A stretch of DNA of 37,412 nucleotides from a virus: IMG/VR virus record IMGVR_UViG_3300025891_000006, positions 1 through 37,412 of that record; one strand, 5' to 3'. This document shows, in pieces, positions 1 to 7,100 of this stretch. How positions within the stretch are numbered: position 1 is the stretch's first letter; the number at the start of each line of letters is the position of its first letter. The notes beneath the pieces were generated by a model, which did not search any database, was not told where the DNA came from, and saw nothing but the letters and a program-made list of their open reading frames with translations. The position numbers and the translations under genes are program-made.

Positions 1-1
1 G

Positions 2-2194
2 TCAGCAGACGCGCAATCTATTGTAAAGGCACTCGATGAAGGGACTCTCCTAAAAGCGGTTCAATCCGGCGCAGTCCCGAAGCAAGTCGCGTTCAACACC
101 CTCCGCGAATCAGGCACAGAGATTCCCGACTTTCTGCTGCAAGAACATCAGCGCGTAGCGAAAGCCGCGCAGATTACAAAGAATGCGGAAAAGATAAAAG
201 ACTTACGGCAGGAAGTGGCAATCGCTCGGTCTACGGGCGAAACAGATTTTGCGAATAAACTTGCAGAAGAATTGAAAGTATTAAGACAAGAATCTAAAAT
301 AGATTACACGCAAATCCCCGAATACATCTACCGTGACCAAGTTCTTGCGGCAATTCCTGATGAAAACGTCAGAAAACAAGTAGAAAAAATTGGCAACATG
401 ATTACCGACAAAAATAAAGCCTTGTCTGACGAACTTTTCCAGACCGGCAGACTTTCGCCGGAGCAGGTTGTCAGATTCCAAGAAGGTTCACACTTACGCA
501 GGTCCTTTGAGCAGTACGAATCGCCGGAGAAATTCCTCGAAGCTGTGAAGAAGAACGGGAGCCCTGAAGAGTGGCAACGAGTGTATACCGATTACCAAAC
601 GGCGCAGAAAACAGCAACCGGATTCGGCGCTACTCACAAAGTCAACATGAAGGACTTCACCGGCAGACAGGTACTCTCTGACGACACCTTGAAGAAGATG
701 GGCGTTATCAGCGACCCCGCTTACCGCGTTATGGACACGTTGAACCGGGGGAGCAAAACCCTGCGCGAAGATGAATTTTTGGGCAAGGTAAGCACTATGT
801 ACGGCATGGACGCGGAACGGGCCGCGCTGTTGTCCCGCGACCTACCGAAAAGCCGCCAATATGTTCCGGTGCCTGACGCGAAAGGTTATGGACAACTTGC
901 AGGTAAATGGATCCCTGCCGATGTTGCGAACCAAGTTATGGGAACGCTCGGGCAAAAACCGGACGAAATCAATAAAACATACGGGAAGATTCTGTCATGG
1001 TGGAAAATTGAGAAACTCGCCAACCCCGCGTCAATCGCCCGAAACTTCTACTCAGGCATTCCGATGGCCAACGTCTACGGCAGAGTGCCGTTGGCGGCTA
1101 TGCCGAAATATATGGCGAAAGTGGCGAAGTCATTCATGGAGGGCGGCAAGAACAATCCCCTGATTCGTGAAATCCGTTCTTCCGGGGCGCTCGATAACAT
1201 CTGGAGCAAAGCCGAACTGTCAAACATTATCGGCGACCGGCCGACAGGAATAAAGAGAATCGCCGACGTCGGAATGCAAGCATTCGGCGCACCGGACATA
1301 TTCTCCCGCGCCGTTGTCTACGCCTATCACCGCGACCACGGCATGACCGCGAAACAGGCCACGGCGTTCGCCAACAAAGCGCAGTTCGATTATTCGTCGG
1401 CTCCAGAATGGGTAAACTGGCTGAGTAAAACAGGGGTGATGCCGTTCGCCAAGTTCCCATACTTCGCGGGGAAAGCTACGGCAGAAGCCCTATACAAACA
1501 CCCGGCAGAGGTGACGAAGTACACTAAGGCAATGAACCAGGTCAACACCGAGGACCGCGACAAGATCATGCCGGGATATCTGAAATCCAAAACATTGTTA
1601 CCTATCGGCGAAGGTACTCGCATGGTCAACGGCAGACCGCAGAAAGTGCAGAACAATCTCGACCTGTCGTATATTCTCCCGTTCTCGAACGATATTCGGC
1701 TCGGCAATCCGGTTACCGACGCAATGACAATGTACGCCACCGGGCAAAACTCAATCGGGCAACAGGTAATCAAGCCCGGGATGACCACCGGCGAAAAGGC
1801 AAAAGAATGGGCCAAGTACGCATATAACGCAGCTGGCCCGTCGATTCCGTTACCCGGGAACTATGCCGGGGAGAAAATCCAAAACGCTCTGACTGGCGCG
1901 GTCGATACCAAAGGCAGGGAGTATGGCTTGAAATCCGCGTTAGCGCAAACATTGTTAGGATTAAAGAATGTGCCGATCAACGAGCAGGAATTAGCGAAGC
2001 AGAAGATAGGCACTCTGCAGATGCAACAACGGGATATCATGGCGATGGTAAACACTATCGCGGGGAATAAGCAACTTACGAAAGCACAGAAAATTGAACA
2101 AATCGCAGACCACAAAAGCCAGTTAAAAGAACTGGCGAAAGAGATCAGAAGCACGAACGAGGCGTGGCAACGAATCAAGAAGCGCGGCGAGTAA
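2..2194 (+). CDS. Giant virion-associated protein, C-terminal 730 residues (5' partial)
   Basis: The frame is open from the first bases of the window to the TAA at 2192-2194, so the start lies upstream. A GTG at 215 is in frame, but there is no reason to use it because coding continues above it. The visible part is hydrophilic and helix-rich. It holds a segment around 1000-1060 (WWKIEKLANPASIARNF) of the 'W+h.K...NP....RN' type that recurs in very large phage virion or ejected proteins. The last 70 residues are a charged coiled-coil-like tail. It sits just before the lysis genes, and the window ends in another virion gene, which fits a podovirus internal or ejection protein. No enzymatic motif is visible. 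Assignment to virion proteins is by context and general resemblance, not by a diagnostic motif. Confidence 0.6.
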   Translation, partial: SADAQSIVKALDEGTLLKAVQSGAVPKQVAFNTLRESGTEIPDFLLQEHQRVAKAAQITKNAEKIKDLRQEVAIARSTGETDFANKLAEELKVLRQESKIDYTQIPEYIYRDQVLAAIPDENVRKQVEKIGNMITDKNKALSDELFQTGRLSPEQVVRFQEGSHLRRSFEQYESPEKFLEAVKKNGSPEEWQRVYTDYQTAQKTATGFGATHKVNMKDFTGRQVLSDDTLKKMGVISDPAYRVMDTLNRGSKTLREDEFLGKVSTMYGMDAERAALLSRDLPKSRQYVPVPDAKGYGQLAGKWIPADVANQVMGTLGQKPDEINKTYGKILSWWKIEKLANPASIARNFYSGIPMANVYGRVPLAAMPKYMAKVAKSFMEGGKNNPLIREIRSSGALDNIWSKAELSNIIGDRPTGIKRIADVGMQAFGAPDIFSRAVVYAYHRDHGMTAKQATAFANKAQFDYSSAPEWVNWLSKTGVMPFAKFPYFAGKATAEALYKHPAEVTKYTKAMNQVNTEDRDKIMPGYLKSKTLLPIGEGTRMVNGRPQKVQNNLDLSYILPFSNDIRLGNPVTDAMTMYATGQNSIGQQVIKPGMTTGEKAKEWAKYAYNAAGPSIPLPGNYAGEKIQNALTGAVDTKGREYGLKSALAQTLLGLKNVPINEQELAKQKIGTLQMQQRDIMAMVNTIAGNKQLTKAQKIEQIADHKSQLKELAKEIRSTNEAWQRIKKRGE

Positions 2195-2333
2195 CCACCA
2201 GTAAATAACCGCCATATCCCCATGCAAGCCCGAACATACAGAATGCCATTCCTCCCGTCCAAAAGCCCATTAGATCAAACAGGTACGCAAATCCCCACGC
2301 CACAAGCCCGAGAATCCATATCCCTAGTATCAT
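2175..2333 (-). CDS. Small two-helix membrane protein on the minus strand
   Basis: 52 aa, mostly hydrophobic (MILGIWILGLVAWGFAYLF, then a second apolar stretch) with a short basic tail ending TRRAS, consistent with two membrane segments. The ATG at 2333 overlaps the TGA of the upstream 22-codon peptide in an ATGA, suggesting coupled translation. An alternative in-frame start lies at 2360. The gene points against every neighbour and its 3' end overlaps the end of the giant virion gene by 20 bases. With the promoter at 2428-2433 it looks like an independently expressed accessory gene. Superinfection exclusion would be a natural role for such a protein, but nothing in the sequence shows it. Confidence 0.6.
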   Translation of the reverse strand: MILGIWILGLVAWGFAYLFDLMGFWTGGMAFCMFGLAWGYGGYLLVVTRRAS

Positions 2334-2398
2334 CCGGATAACCCTACGTATAAAACCCACATGACAACGAGAAATTCCATGAAATGATGAATAGTCAT
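2330..2398 (-). CDS. 22-aa hydrophobic leader-like peptide
   Basis: ATG at 2398 follows a near-perfect ribosome binding site (AAGGAGG, plus-strand 2406-2412) at 7-nt spacing. The peptide (MTIHHFMEFLVVMWVLYVGL...) is a single hydrophobic span. Its TGA overlaps the ATG of the next small membrane protein. The strong site and the overlap argue that it is translated. It could be a functional small membrane peptide or only a leader that delivers ribosomes to the second gene. Confidence 0.5.
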   Translation of the reverse strand: MTIHHFMEFLVVMWVLYVGLSG

Positions 2399-2427
2399 AA
2401 GAAAACCTCCTTCATATTTTTGCCCAC

Positions 2428-2433
2428 ATTATA
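2428..2433 (-). promoter_or_regulatory. Extended -10 promoter for the minus-strand membrane unit
   Basis: On the minus strand the sequence reads TGT-TATAAT, a perfect -10 hexamer with the TG extension, about 16 nt upstream of the AAGGAGG. No good -35 is visible, as is usual for extended -10 promoters. It would start a short transcript reading leftward into the 3' end of the giant virion gene. Confidence 0.5.
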
Positions 2434-2458
2434 ACACAAAATAGAAAGTGGTGATTTG

Positions 2459-2692
2459 ATGCCGGACAGCAAACAGCGCGTATGGTTACTCGTTATGGCC
2501 CTGCTTTTGGCGGGAGCAGTCTTCGTCGGATTCAAGTGGGGCGTGGCGAACGAACACGCACAGCGCGCACCTATCGTTTGGATTAAGGTAGCCGACAACG
2601 TGAAACTGGAAGACGCGTTGAGAGCCGCCGGGATAACCTTGACGGATGAACAGCGTACCAAAATAGGAAAGCGAGTGCGAGGAGTAAAATGA
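2459..2692 (+). CDS. Small membrane-anchored protein at the head of the lysis region
   Basis: 77 aa starting at ATG 2459 (a TTG directly precedes it at 2456). A short basic N-terminus is followed by a hydrophobic helix at about residues 8-26 (VWLLVMALLLAGAVFVGF), then a soluble domain of about 45 residues containing KLEDALRAAGITLTDEQ. It is first in a chain of overlapping genes that ends in holin and endolysin, and its TGA overlaps the next ATG. I do not recognise the family. A holin accessory or membrane-anchored lysis protein is possible by position only. Confidence 0.55.
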   Translation: MPDSKQRVWLLVMALLLAGAVFVGFKWGVANEHAQRAPIVWIKVADNVKLEDALRAAGITLTDEQRTKIGKRVRGVK

Positions 2693-3210
2693 ACGCGGCG
2701 TATAATTTAGCGGAGGTGTCCGAGTTGGGCGATGATGAAAAAAGAGACCCTAGCGAAAATGTTTTACGATTAGTTTCCAACGCCGAAAAGCGTAGCGATG
2801 ACCTCCGCGAAGCAGGATTCCGGTACATCGAAGATAAGATTGACGACCATTTCGAAAACATTAAAAAGATGGTCGAAGCTGAAACAAAGCGAATCGACGC
2901 TCTGCGAATGGTTGATGTGCAGGCAGTCGGTCTGGCGAATGAACGCGCAATAAAACAAGCTGAAGTTTTGGCCGCGCAGGTTTCGACAAGCGCGGAAGCT
3001 CTCCGGGCGCTCGTGGCAACTACTGCGGTTAATGTTGCGCAAAGTTTGGATAGGGTTTCATCTCAACTGATTGAGCGGATAGCGGCGGTTGAAAAAGCGC
3101 AATCCGAAAGCAAAGGCAGATCAGGGCTGTCGACGCCCTTGCTGATGGTGCTTTCAGGTATCGCCTTTGGGATTATTGTTAAAATTTATGACGCATTTAT
3201 TGCGAGGTGA
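2689..3210 (+). CDS. Coiled-coil protein with C-terminal membrane anchor
   Basis: 173 aa. Residues about 30-140 are a long charged helix with heptad-like spacing, including the stretch RIDALRMVDVQAV and the Ala-rich VSTSAEALRALVATTA, which resembles a family of uncharacterised phage proteins found beside holins. Residues about 150-167 (PLLMVLSGIAFGIIVKI) form a terminal membrane helix, so most of the protein would face one side of the membrane as a tail-anchored coiled coil. The gene overlaps its predecessor by ATGA and lies 5 nt before the holin candidate. The function is unknown; a role in lysis timing is suggested only by context. Confidence 0.65.
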   Translation: MNAAYNLAEVSELGDDEKRDPSENVLRLVSNAEKRSDDLREAGFRYIEDKIDDHFENIKKMVEAETKRIDALRMVDVQAVGLANERAIKQAEVLAAQVSTSAEALRALVATTAVNVAQSLDRVSSQLIERIAAVEKAQSESKGRSGLSTPLLMVLSGIAFGIIVKIYDAFIAR

Positions 3211-3215
3211 TTTGA

Positions 3216-3641
3216 GTGACATTCACCATCCCTTTCGACGCCCCCACAATCGCCCTGATGTTGTTTGGCAGTATCCTTGGGGTAAATCTGTTACTGTGGG
3301 TGATATTCATCATGTACGCCAAGTTTGGAAGCCTACGACCGCACCTGCAAGCCATCATCGGCTGGGTAGACAATTACTGCGATGATTACGAGGACCCGGA
3401 GAAACGGAAAGTCGCTGTGGCCAATATCAATGAACTGTTGGGATGGCGAAAAATATTCATTCCTACATTCCTGATCGGCTGGGCGGTCGATGCCGAAGTC
3501 TATTATCTGCACAAGATTTGCCCGGACGTTCATACGGCCGCAATCCAACAAATCACGGCGGAGGGCGTGCAGGCGGTTGAACAGATAACCGCTGCCGGGG
3601 TGCAGGCAGTGAAGGACGCAAGCAAAGAGGCGAAGCCATGA
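3216..3641 (+). CDS. Holin candidate
   Basis: 141 aa from GTG 3216, with GAGGTG about 6 nt upstream. There is a hydrophobic segment at residues about 12-35 (IALMLFGSILGVNLLLWVIF) and a second apolar stretch at about 75-95 (IFIPTFLIGWAVDAEVYYL). The C-terminus carries an imperfect repeat (ITAEGVQAVEQ then ITAAGVQAVKD) and a basic end. Two membrane segments plus a charged tail, directly upstream of a methyltransferase and then an amidase, fit a phage holin. It does not match a holin family I can name with confidence. It overlaps the next gene by four bases at CATGATGG. Confidence 0.5.
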   Translation: MTFTIPFDAPTIALMLFGSILGVNLLLWVIFIMYAKFGSLRPHLQAIIGWVDNYCDDYEDPEKRKVAVANINELLGWRKIFIPTFLIGWAVDAEVYYLHKICPDVHTAAIQQITAEGVQAVEQITAAGVQAVKDASKEAKP

Positions 3642-4147
3642 TGGAATTTGACTACATAAAATGTCCATTACATCGTTATACCTTTTCAGTCCGACCTATC
3701 AGAGAATGGGTAGAAAAGAACTGTGAAGGGAAAACCCTTAATTTATTTGCAGGGAAGACAAAACTAAATATTGATGAAGTGAGAAATGATCTTGATAACG
3801 AAGCATTATGTGATTACCACGTAGACGCTTTGGAGTTTGTTAGAACGTGGGGCGGGGATAGCTTCCAAACTATTTTACTTGACCCTCCGTATGCTTATAG
3901 AAAAAGCATGGAAATGTACAAAGGGAATGTGTGTAGTCCCTTTCGGCAACTTAAAGATGAAATTGTCAAAATCCTTTCCGTAGGTGGCAAGATAATAACT
4001 TTTGGATACCACTCTAACACAATGGGTGCAAGCAGGGGATTCGTGGTTGAAAAAATCTGTTTGCTTTCACATGGGGGCGCAATCCACGACACAGTTGTTT
4101 CTGTTGAAAGAAAAATACAGGATATTAAGGAGGCGCCGAAAGTATGA
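3638..4147 (+). CDS. DNA adenine methyltransferase-like protein (DPPY)
   Basis: 169 aa. A class I SAM-dependent methyltransferase core is visible: NLFAGKTKL at residues about 32-40 in the place of motif I, and LLDPPYAYRKSM at about 82-93, where DPPY is the catalytic motif IV of amino-methyltransferases. It lacks an obvious target recognition domain and is short. The gene is clearly richer in A and T than the genes on both sides and sits between the holin candidate and the endolysin, joined to each by overlapping start and stop codons. This looks like an inserted accessory gene that was then translationally coupled. A DNA target is most likely; another nucleic acid substrate cannot be excluded. 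Confidence 0.65.
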   Translation: MMEFDYIKCPLHRYTFSVRPIREWVEKNCEGKTLNLFAGKTKLNIDEVRNDLDNEALCDYHVDALEFVRTWGGDSFQTILLDPPYAYRKSMEMYKGNVCSPFRQLKDEIVKILSVGGKIITFGYHSNTMGASRGFVVEKICLLSHGGAIHDTVVSVERKIQDIKEAPKV

Positions 4148-4674
4148 AAATCTGCATTGATGCCGGACATAGCGGCCCCGTCGAACCGGGAGCCTGCGGC
4201 AACGGACTCCGCGAATCAGACATAACCCTGTCGGTATCCAAACTGCTGAAGGACAAATTAACCGCTGCGGGGCATGATGTTTTGCTAACCCGCAATGGCG
4301 ACGTGAACAACGATTATTTGACATGGCGCGCTGAATTCGCCAACGACTGGGGCGCGGATATCTTCATTTCAATTCACTGCAACGCGTTCGGTGAGCCTTC
4401 GGCGCATGGCGCGGAGTGCTGGATAGCCCAACGGCACAGCGACAATTCAGAGCGGCTGGCGCACTGCATTTTAGACAGGTTGGCCAATCAGATGGACCTC
4501 GCCGACAGGGGCGTAAAGCAGTCTAATTTTACGGTGCTGACGGCTACGGATATGCCCGCCGTGCTGGTCGAACTGGCGTTTATCTCGAATCCGGTCGAAG
4601 CAGGGATGCTGGCAAACAATCAGGATGACTTTGCGCAGGCCATCACTGACGGGGTGGCGGCATTCGAGGCATGA
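4144..4674 (+). CDS. N-acetylmuramoyl-L-alanine amidase endolysin (Amidase_3)
   Basis: 176 aa, the size of a bare catalytic domain. It would cut the amide bond between N-acetylmuramic acid and the stem peptide. The zinc-site elements of the Amidase_3 family are in order: IDAGHSG near the N-terminus (His9), the ESD Glu at about 24, ISIHCNA at about 76-82 (His ligand), and VLVELAFISN near 139-148 (catalytic Glu). No signal peptide and no separate wall-binding domain are present, so release depends on a holin; single-domain endolysins are typical of phages of outer-membrane hosts. The ribosome binding site AAGGAGG lies inside the end of the preceding gene. The TGA overlaps the start of the next small gene. 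Confidence 0.92.
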   Translation: MKICIDAGHSGPVEPGACGNGLRESDITLSVSKLLKDKLTAAGHDVLLTRNGDVNNDYLTWRAEFANDWGADIFISIHCNAFGEPSAHGAECWIAQRHSDNSERLAHCILDRLANQMDLADRGVKQSNFTVLTATDMPAVLVELAFISNPVEAGMLANNQDDFAQAITDGVAAFEA

Positions 4675-4817
4675 ACTTCACCGCCTGCGAAACCTGCAAG
4701 GCCGAAAACAAGGAAACCAAGTGCAGGGATAACTGCATGATTTGGGGATGCTTGAAATACTTGAAATGGATGGGAAATGCCGAAAGGAAAGGGGATGATA
4801 GGGATGATCAAAATTAA
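4671..4817 (+). CDS. 48-aa Cys-containing protein
   Basis: ATG 4671 overlaps the endolysin stop as ATGA and the frame runs to TAA 4815-4817. Near the N-terminus it has CETCKAENKETKCRDNC, a C-x2-C-x8-C-x3-C pattern, followed by WGCLKYLKW and an acidic end. It resembles the small zinc-binding phage proteins found elsewhere in this window. The function is not known. Confidence 0.5.
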   Translation: MNFTACETCKAENKETKCRDNCMIWGCLKYLKWMGNAERKGDDRDDQN

Positions 4818-5034
4818 GTGGTTGTATGTTCGACACCCATTTTTTTTCATAAGTGAATTGAACCGCAGGTGGAAATGCGTGACAGCCATTGAGGATAACT
4901 GTGACGCGCAGGACGCATTGCAAGATGTTTATATCAAGCAAAGCGGCAAGCAAAAGCATGAGATGAACTGTGCGGTTCATGGCCCCTATGTTTACTGTCC
5001 GATGCCTTGCGATTGTAAAGGAGAAAGAAAGTGA
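4795..5034 (+). CDS. Small Cys/His protein of unknown function
   Basis: 79 aa from ATG 4795, which has AAAGGA 5 nt upstream. ATG 4777 and ATG 4804 are in-frame alternatives. The C-terminal third carries C-x4-H-x6-C-x3-C-x-C (in the segment NCAVHGPYVYCPMPCDC), compatible with one metal site. It overlaps the previous small gene out of frame by 23 bases, and its TGA sits inside the GTGAATG start region of the spanin-like pair, so the three are likely coupled. No family recognised. Confidence 0.45.
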   Translation: MIGMIKIKWLYVRHPFFFISELNRRWKCVTAIEDNCDAQDALQDVYIKQSGKQKHEMNCAVHGPYVYCPMPCDCKGERK

Positions 5035-5438
5035 ATGAAAAATATAAGCCGTATCTTATTTATATTGGCGTTGCTCTGCTTGTGTTCGGCGCCGGCTTCT
5101 GGCTACGCGGCTACCTATACAATGACGCAGGAACAATTCAGCGAATGGGAGTCGCTCTCGGAGAGGCAGACGCAAATAACAAACGAATCACAGCAGAGAG
5201 GGATAAGCTCCAGCAGCTTAATCTCGGCCTTACAGACGAAAATAACCGAAGCAAACAAATCAGTGAGCAGCTTAGAAAGTACAGTGAAGAACTTGCAGTC
5301 CAGCTTGGCGAAGTCCGGGACTATGTTGCAGGAATCGAACGCAATAATCGTGCAAATGAAGCTGGACTTGCTGAATCAGCAGAAATTAATCGACGAACTG
5401 GAAACCTTATTGGCGAAGTTGAAAAAACAGCGAAGTAA
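5031..5438 (+). CDS. Inner-membrane spanin-like protein (Rz-type)
   Basis: 135 aa from GTG 5031, about 7 nt after AAAGGAG. The topology is that of an i-spanin: a short cytoplasmic N-terminus, one membrane helix at residues about 8-26 (YLIYIGVALLVFGAGFWLRG), then more than 100 residues of polar coiled coil (KRITAERDKLQQLNLGLTDE and on to LIGEVEKTAK) that would lie in the periplasm. It directly follows the lysis genes. Its whole length after the fourth base is also read in the +1 frame as the next gene. Known spanins (lambda Rz/Rz1) also overlap out of frame. The call rests on topology, position and the overlap, not on a sequence family. Confidence 0.65.
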   Translation: MNEKYKPYLIYIGVALLVFGAGFWLRGYLYNDAGTIQRMGVALGEADANNKRITAERDKLQQLNLGLTDENNRSKQISEQLRKYSEELAVQLGEVRDYVAGIERNNRANEAGLAESAEINRRTGNLIGEVEKTAK

Positions 5439-5571
5439 GAGATTCGGAATCGGCCCATACGTTTCAACGGTGGGTGGACTGATTAACGTGGGCGGGTTAC
5501 TTAAGATCGGCTCGCTGATTGTTTTCGGAGGCGCAGACGAAGTAGGGGTAAGTTACATCTACGAGTTTTAG
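5035..5571 (+). CDS. Exported outer-membrane spanin-like protein overlapping the previous gene
   Basis: 178 aa from ATG 5035, only four bases after the start of the preceding gene and in the +1 frame. Residues 1 to about 26 are a clean signal peptide (ISRILFILALLCLCSAPAS, with a possible Ala-x-Ala cleavage after GYAA). There are Cys residues in the signal peptide but no good lipobox. Residues about 35-135 are polar coiled coil. The last 40 residues change character: RFGIGPY, Gly-rich apolar stretches, and a final GVSYIYEF, which looks like beta strands ending in an aromatic residue as in outer membrane proteins. I infer an o-spanin equivalent anchored by its C-terminus instead of a lipid. The C-terminal 45 residues extend past the overlap. 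Confidence 0.6.
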   Translation: MKNISRILFILALLCLCSAPASGYAATYTMTQEQFSEWESLSERQTQITNESQQRGISSSSLISALQTKITEANKSVSSLESTVKNLQSSLAKSGTMLQESNAIIVQMKLDLLNQQKLIDELETLLAKLKKQRSKRFGIGPYVSTVGGLINVGGLLKIGSLIVFGGADEVGVSYIYEF

Positions 5572-5606
5572 CACAAACAGCACGTCTATATTGAGTAGCA
5601 CATGAT

Positions 5607-5635
5607 AGCCTCGGAGAAATCCGGGGTTATTTTTA
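5607..5635 (+). terminator. Rho-independent terminator after the lysis genes
   Basis: AGCCTCGG pairs with CCGGGGTT (8 bp including G-T pairs) around a 6-nt AGAAAT loop, followed at once by ATTTTTAT. It closes the transcript that includes the lysis genes and separates it from the early promoter that follows. Confidence 0.7.
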
Positions 5636-5648
5636 TGCCGGTTTTCAC

Positions 5649-5688
5649 TTATCATCAATCGGTTATGATAACAAAATATTATCATCAA
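5649..5688. promoter_or_regulatory. Repeated TTATCATCAA sites, operator-like
   Basis: TTATCATCAA occurs at 5649-5658 and again at 5679-5688, 30 bp apart, with an inverted copy (ATGATAA, 5665-5671) between them. The set lies just upstream of the putative early promoter in the only longer intergenic gap of this part of the genome. It is a plausible operator array for an early-gene regulator. Not proven. Confidence 0.4.
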
Positions 5689-5703
5689 AGATTAAAATAT
5701 CTA

Positions 5704-5732
5704 TTGCGTTGTGTTTATGCTTGTGCAATAAT
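5704..5732 (+). promoter_or_regulatory. Early promoter
   Basis: TTGCGT (5704-5709), a 17-nt spacer and AATAAT (5727-5732). The -10 matches 5 of 6 consensus bases and the -35 only 3 of 6. It lies after the terminator and 34 nt before the first early gene, which has a strong AAAGGAGG site. Confidence 0.5.
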
Positions 5733-5765
5733 AAGCACATAAGGACAAGAAAGGAGGCGAAACGA

Positions 5766-5942
5766 ATGGCTGACGAAAATGTGTATATGACGATTAACGA
5801 GTTTGCCAAGCAATCACGGTCACACAGAAACACGGTGAACAAGTGGATTAAGACCGGAGTGATAGAGTCCGTGAAGATTGGACAGAAACGGTTAATTCCA
5901 ACTTCTGAAATCTACAAACTGGGGAAGGAAGAAAAGGCATGA
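5766..5942 (+). CDS. Helix-turn-helix DNA-binding protein (excisionase/MerR-like fold)
   Basis: 58 aa from ATG 5766, 9 nt after AAAGGAGG. The sequence YMTINEFAKQSRSHRNTVNK, then WIKTGVIESVKIGQKR, is the pattern of a winged-HTH DNA-binding domain of the excisionase/helix_turn_helix_17 type: recognition of a short site followed by a wing ending in RLIPTSEI. It is the first gene after the early promoter and overlaps the antirepressor by ATGA. It is likely a transcriptional regulator, possibly acting on the operator-like repeats just upstream. An excisionase role is not supported because no integrase is in the window. Confidence 0.75.
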   Translation: MADENVYMTINEFAKQSRSHRNTVNKWIKTGVIESVKIGQKRLIPTSEIYKLGKEEKA

Positions 5943-6679
5943 ATGAGATCATCACCACCCAAAATGTCCGGGCCTTCGTAGACGAAAACGGAACAGCGCA
6001 GATCAATCTTGAAGACGCGGCAAGAGGTTTAGGGTTTACGGAAACCAACGGAGAATTTATCAGGTGGCAAAGAGTATGGAAATATCTCAAAGATTCGGGA
6101 TTCTCCACCAGTGGAGAACGGCCGGAATTCATCCCCGAAAACATCTTTTACTTGATGTCAATGAAAGCCAACAACGAAACAGCTAAAAAGTTTCAGGCGC
6201 AAGTGGCAAACGAGATCCTTCCATCAATCCGCAAGCATGGCGCGTATATGACTTCGGACACACTCGAAAAGGCGCTGACTTCGCCGGACTTCCTGATTCA
6301 ACTGGCCACGAAATTAAAAGAGGAACAAACGAAGCGGATTGAAGCCGAAAGATGTTTGGCAATAGCACAGCCCAAAGCGGATACGTTAGATAACATGACC
6401 GATGATGAAGGACAATGCTGGACATTCGCACAAGCCGCCAAGATCATGAGCCTGCCGGAAGTCAACTCCAACACCCTGCGAAAACTTGCAAGGCTGAACG
6501 GATGGCTATTGCAGGACAGAAACGAAGTATCAGCCCACGCTGTCAGAGATGGCTACGCAAGGCAGATGATGACCCCTGTATGGGTAGGTAACCGCGAGAA
6601 GTTGACCAGCACGCCGGTGATTCGTCCAAAGGCTTACGATCAGTTGTACCGGCAAATCAAAAAAGGCGGGTTATTCTAA
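5939..6679 (+). CDS. Phage antirepressor (BRO-N plus KilAC-like C-terminal domain)
   Basis: 246 aa. The N-terminal ~110 residues read as a BRO-N domain (VRAFVDENGTAQINLEDAA, then FIPENIFYLMSMKANNETA and EILPSIRKHGAYM). After a helical linker the C-terminal ~110 residues (WTFAQAAKIMSLPEVNSNTL, RKLARLNGWLL, ending with MTPVWVG and a basic end) match the antirepressor/KilAC pattern that binds DNA. Such two-domain proteins counter prophage repressors. It overlaps the HTH gene, so the two form a regulatory pair at the head of the early operon. Its presence hints at temperate ancestry, though no CI-type repressor or integrase is visible here. Confidence 0.88.
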   Translation: MNEIITTQNVRAFVDENGTAQINLEDAARGLGFTETNGEFIRWQRVWKYLKDSGFSTSGERPEFIPENIFYLMSMKANNETAKKFQAQVANEILPSIRKHGAYMTSDTLEKALTSPDFLIQLATKLKEEQTKRIEAERCLAIAQPKADTLDNMTDDEGQCWTFAQAAKIMSLPEVNSNTLRKLARLNGWLLQDRNEVSAHAVRDGYARQMMTPVWVGNREKLTSTPVIRPKAYDQLYRQIKKGGLF

Positions 6680-6698
6680 AATAAGGAGAGGAACCAAA

Positions 6699-7100
6699 AT
6701 GAAGAAGCTGACACTTGTTTTAGCCATTGCCATCCTGCTGAACGCATCAACCGTTTTCGCCACGAACTGGATTCTGACCTCGCAAAACTCTGATGGCAGA
6801 TTCTACTTCGACGGCGACACTATCGTCCACATGGTCAACCGAAACAACGTAGCCGTAACTACGGGATGGGTGGACTTCATTGCACCTGACGGCATGGCGG
6901 TTATGTCGTTTAACACGATCAGAGACGCTGACTTAGCTTTCTACAAAGGGAAAACCTGCGTATATTATCCGTCAGGGGTTAAGTCAGGATGTAAGAACTT
7001 TGAATACGAAGGGCTTAAGGCAACAAACTATCGGTCGGTGCAAGGTATCACGTTTATTGAAATGGTCAACTGGAACCGGAACGACGGGTGGGTATTGTAA
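6699..7100 (+). CDS. Secreted or periplasmic protein with signal peptide
   Basis: 133 aa from ATG 6699 with GGAGAGG about 8 nt upstream. Residues 1-21 are a typical Sec signal peptide (MKKLTLVLAIAILLNASTVFA, cleavage after VFA). The mature part is about 112 residues, rich in aromatic and beta-forming residues, with two Cys (CVYY and GCKNF) that could form a disulfide. It looks like small host exported proteins rather than a virion protein, and it sits in the early operon after the antirepressor. A cargo gene acting in the envelope is a fair guess; no family recognised. Confidence 0.65.
   Translation: MKKLTLVLAIAILLNASTVFATNWILTSQNSDGRFYFDGDTIVHMVNRNNVAVTTGWVDFIAPDGMAVMSFNTIRDADLAFYKGKTCVYYPSGVKSGCKNFEYEGLKATNYRSVQGITFIEMVNWNRNDGWVL

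Noticed and set aside
5766-5942. Excisionase as evidence for a temperate phage
   Set aside because: The fold is shared with many regulators and there is no integrase or attachment site in the window.
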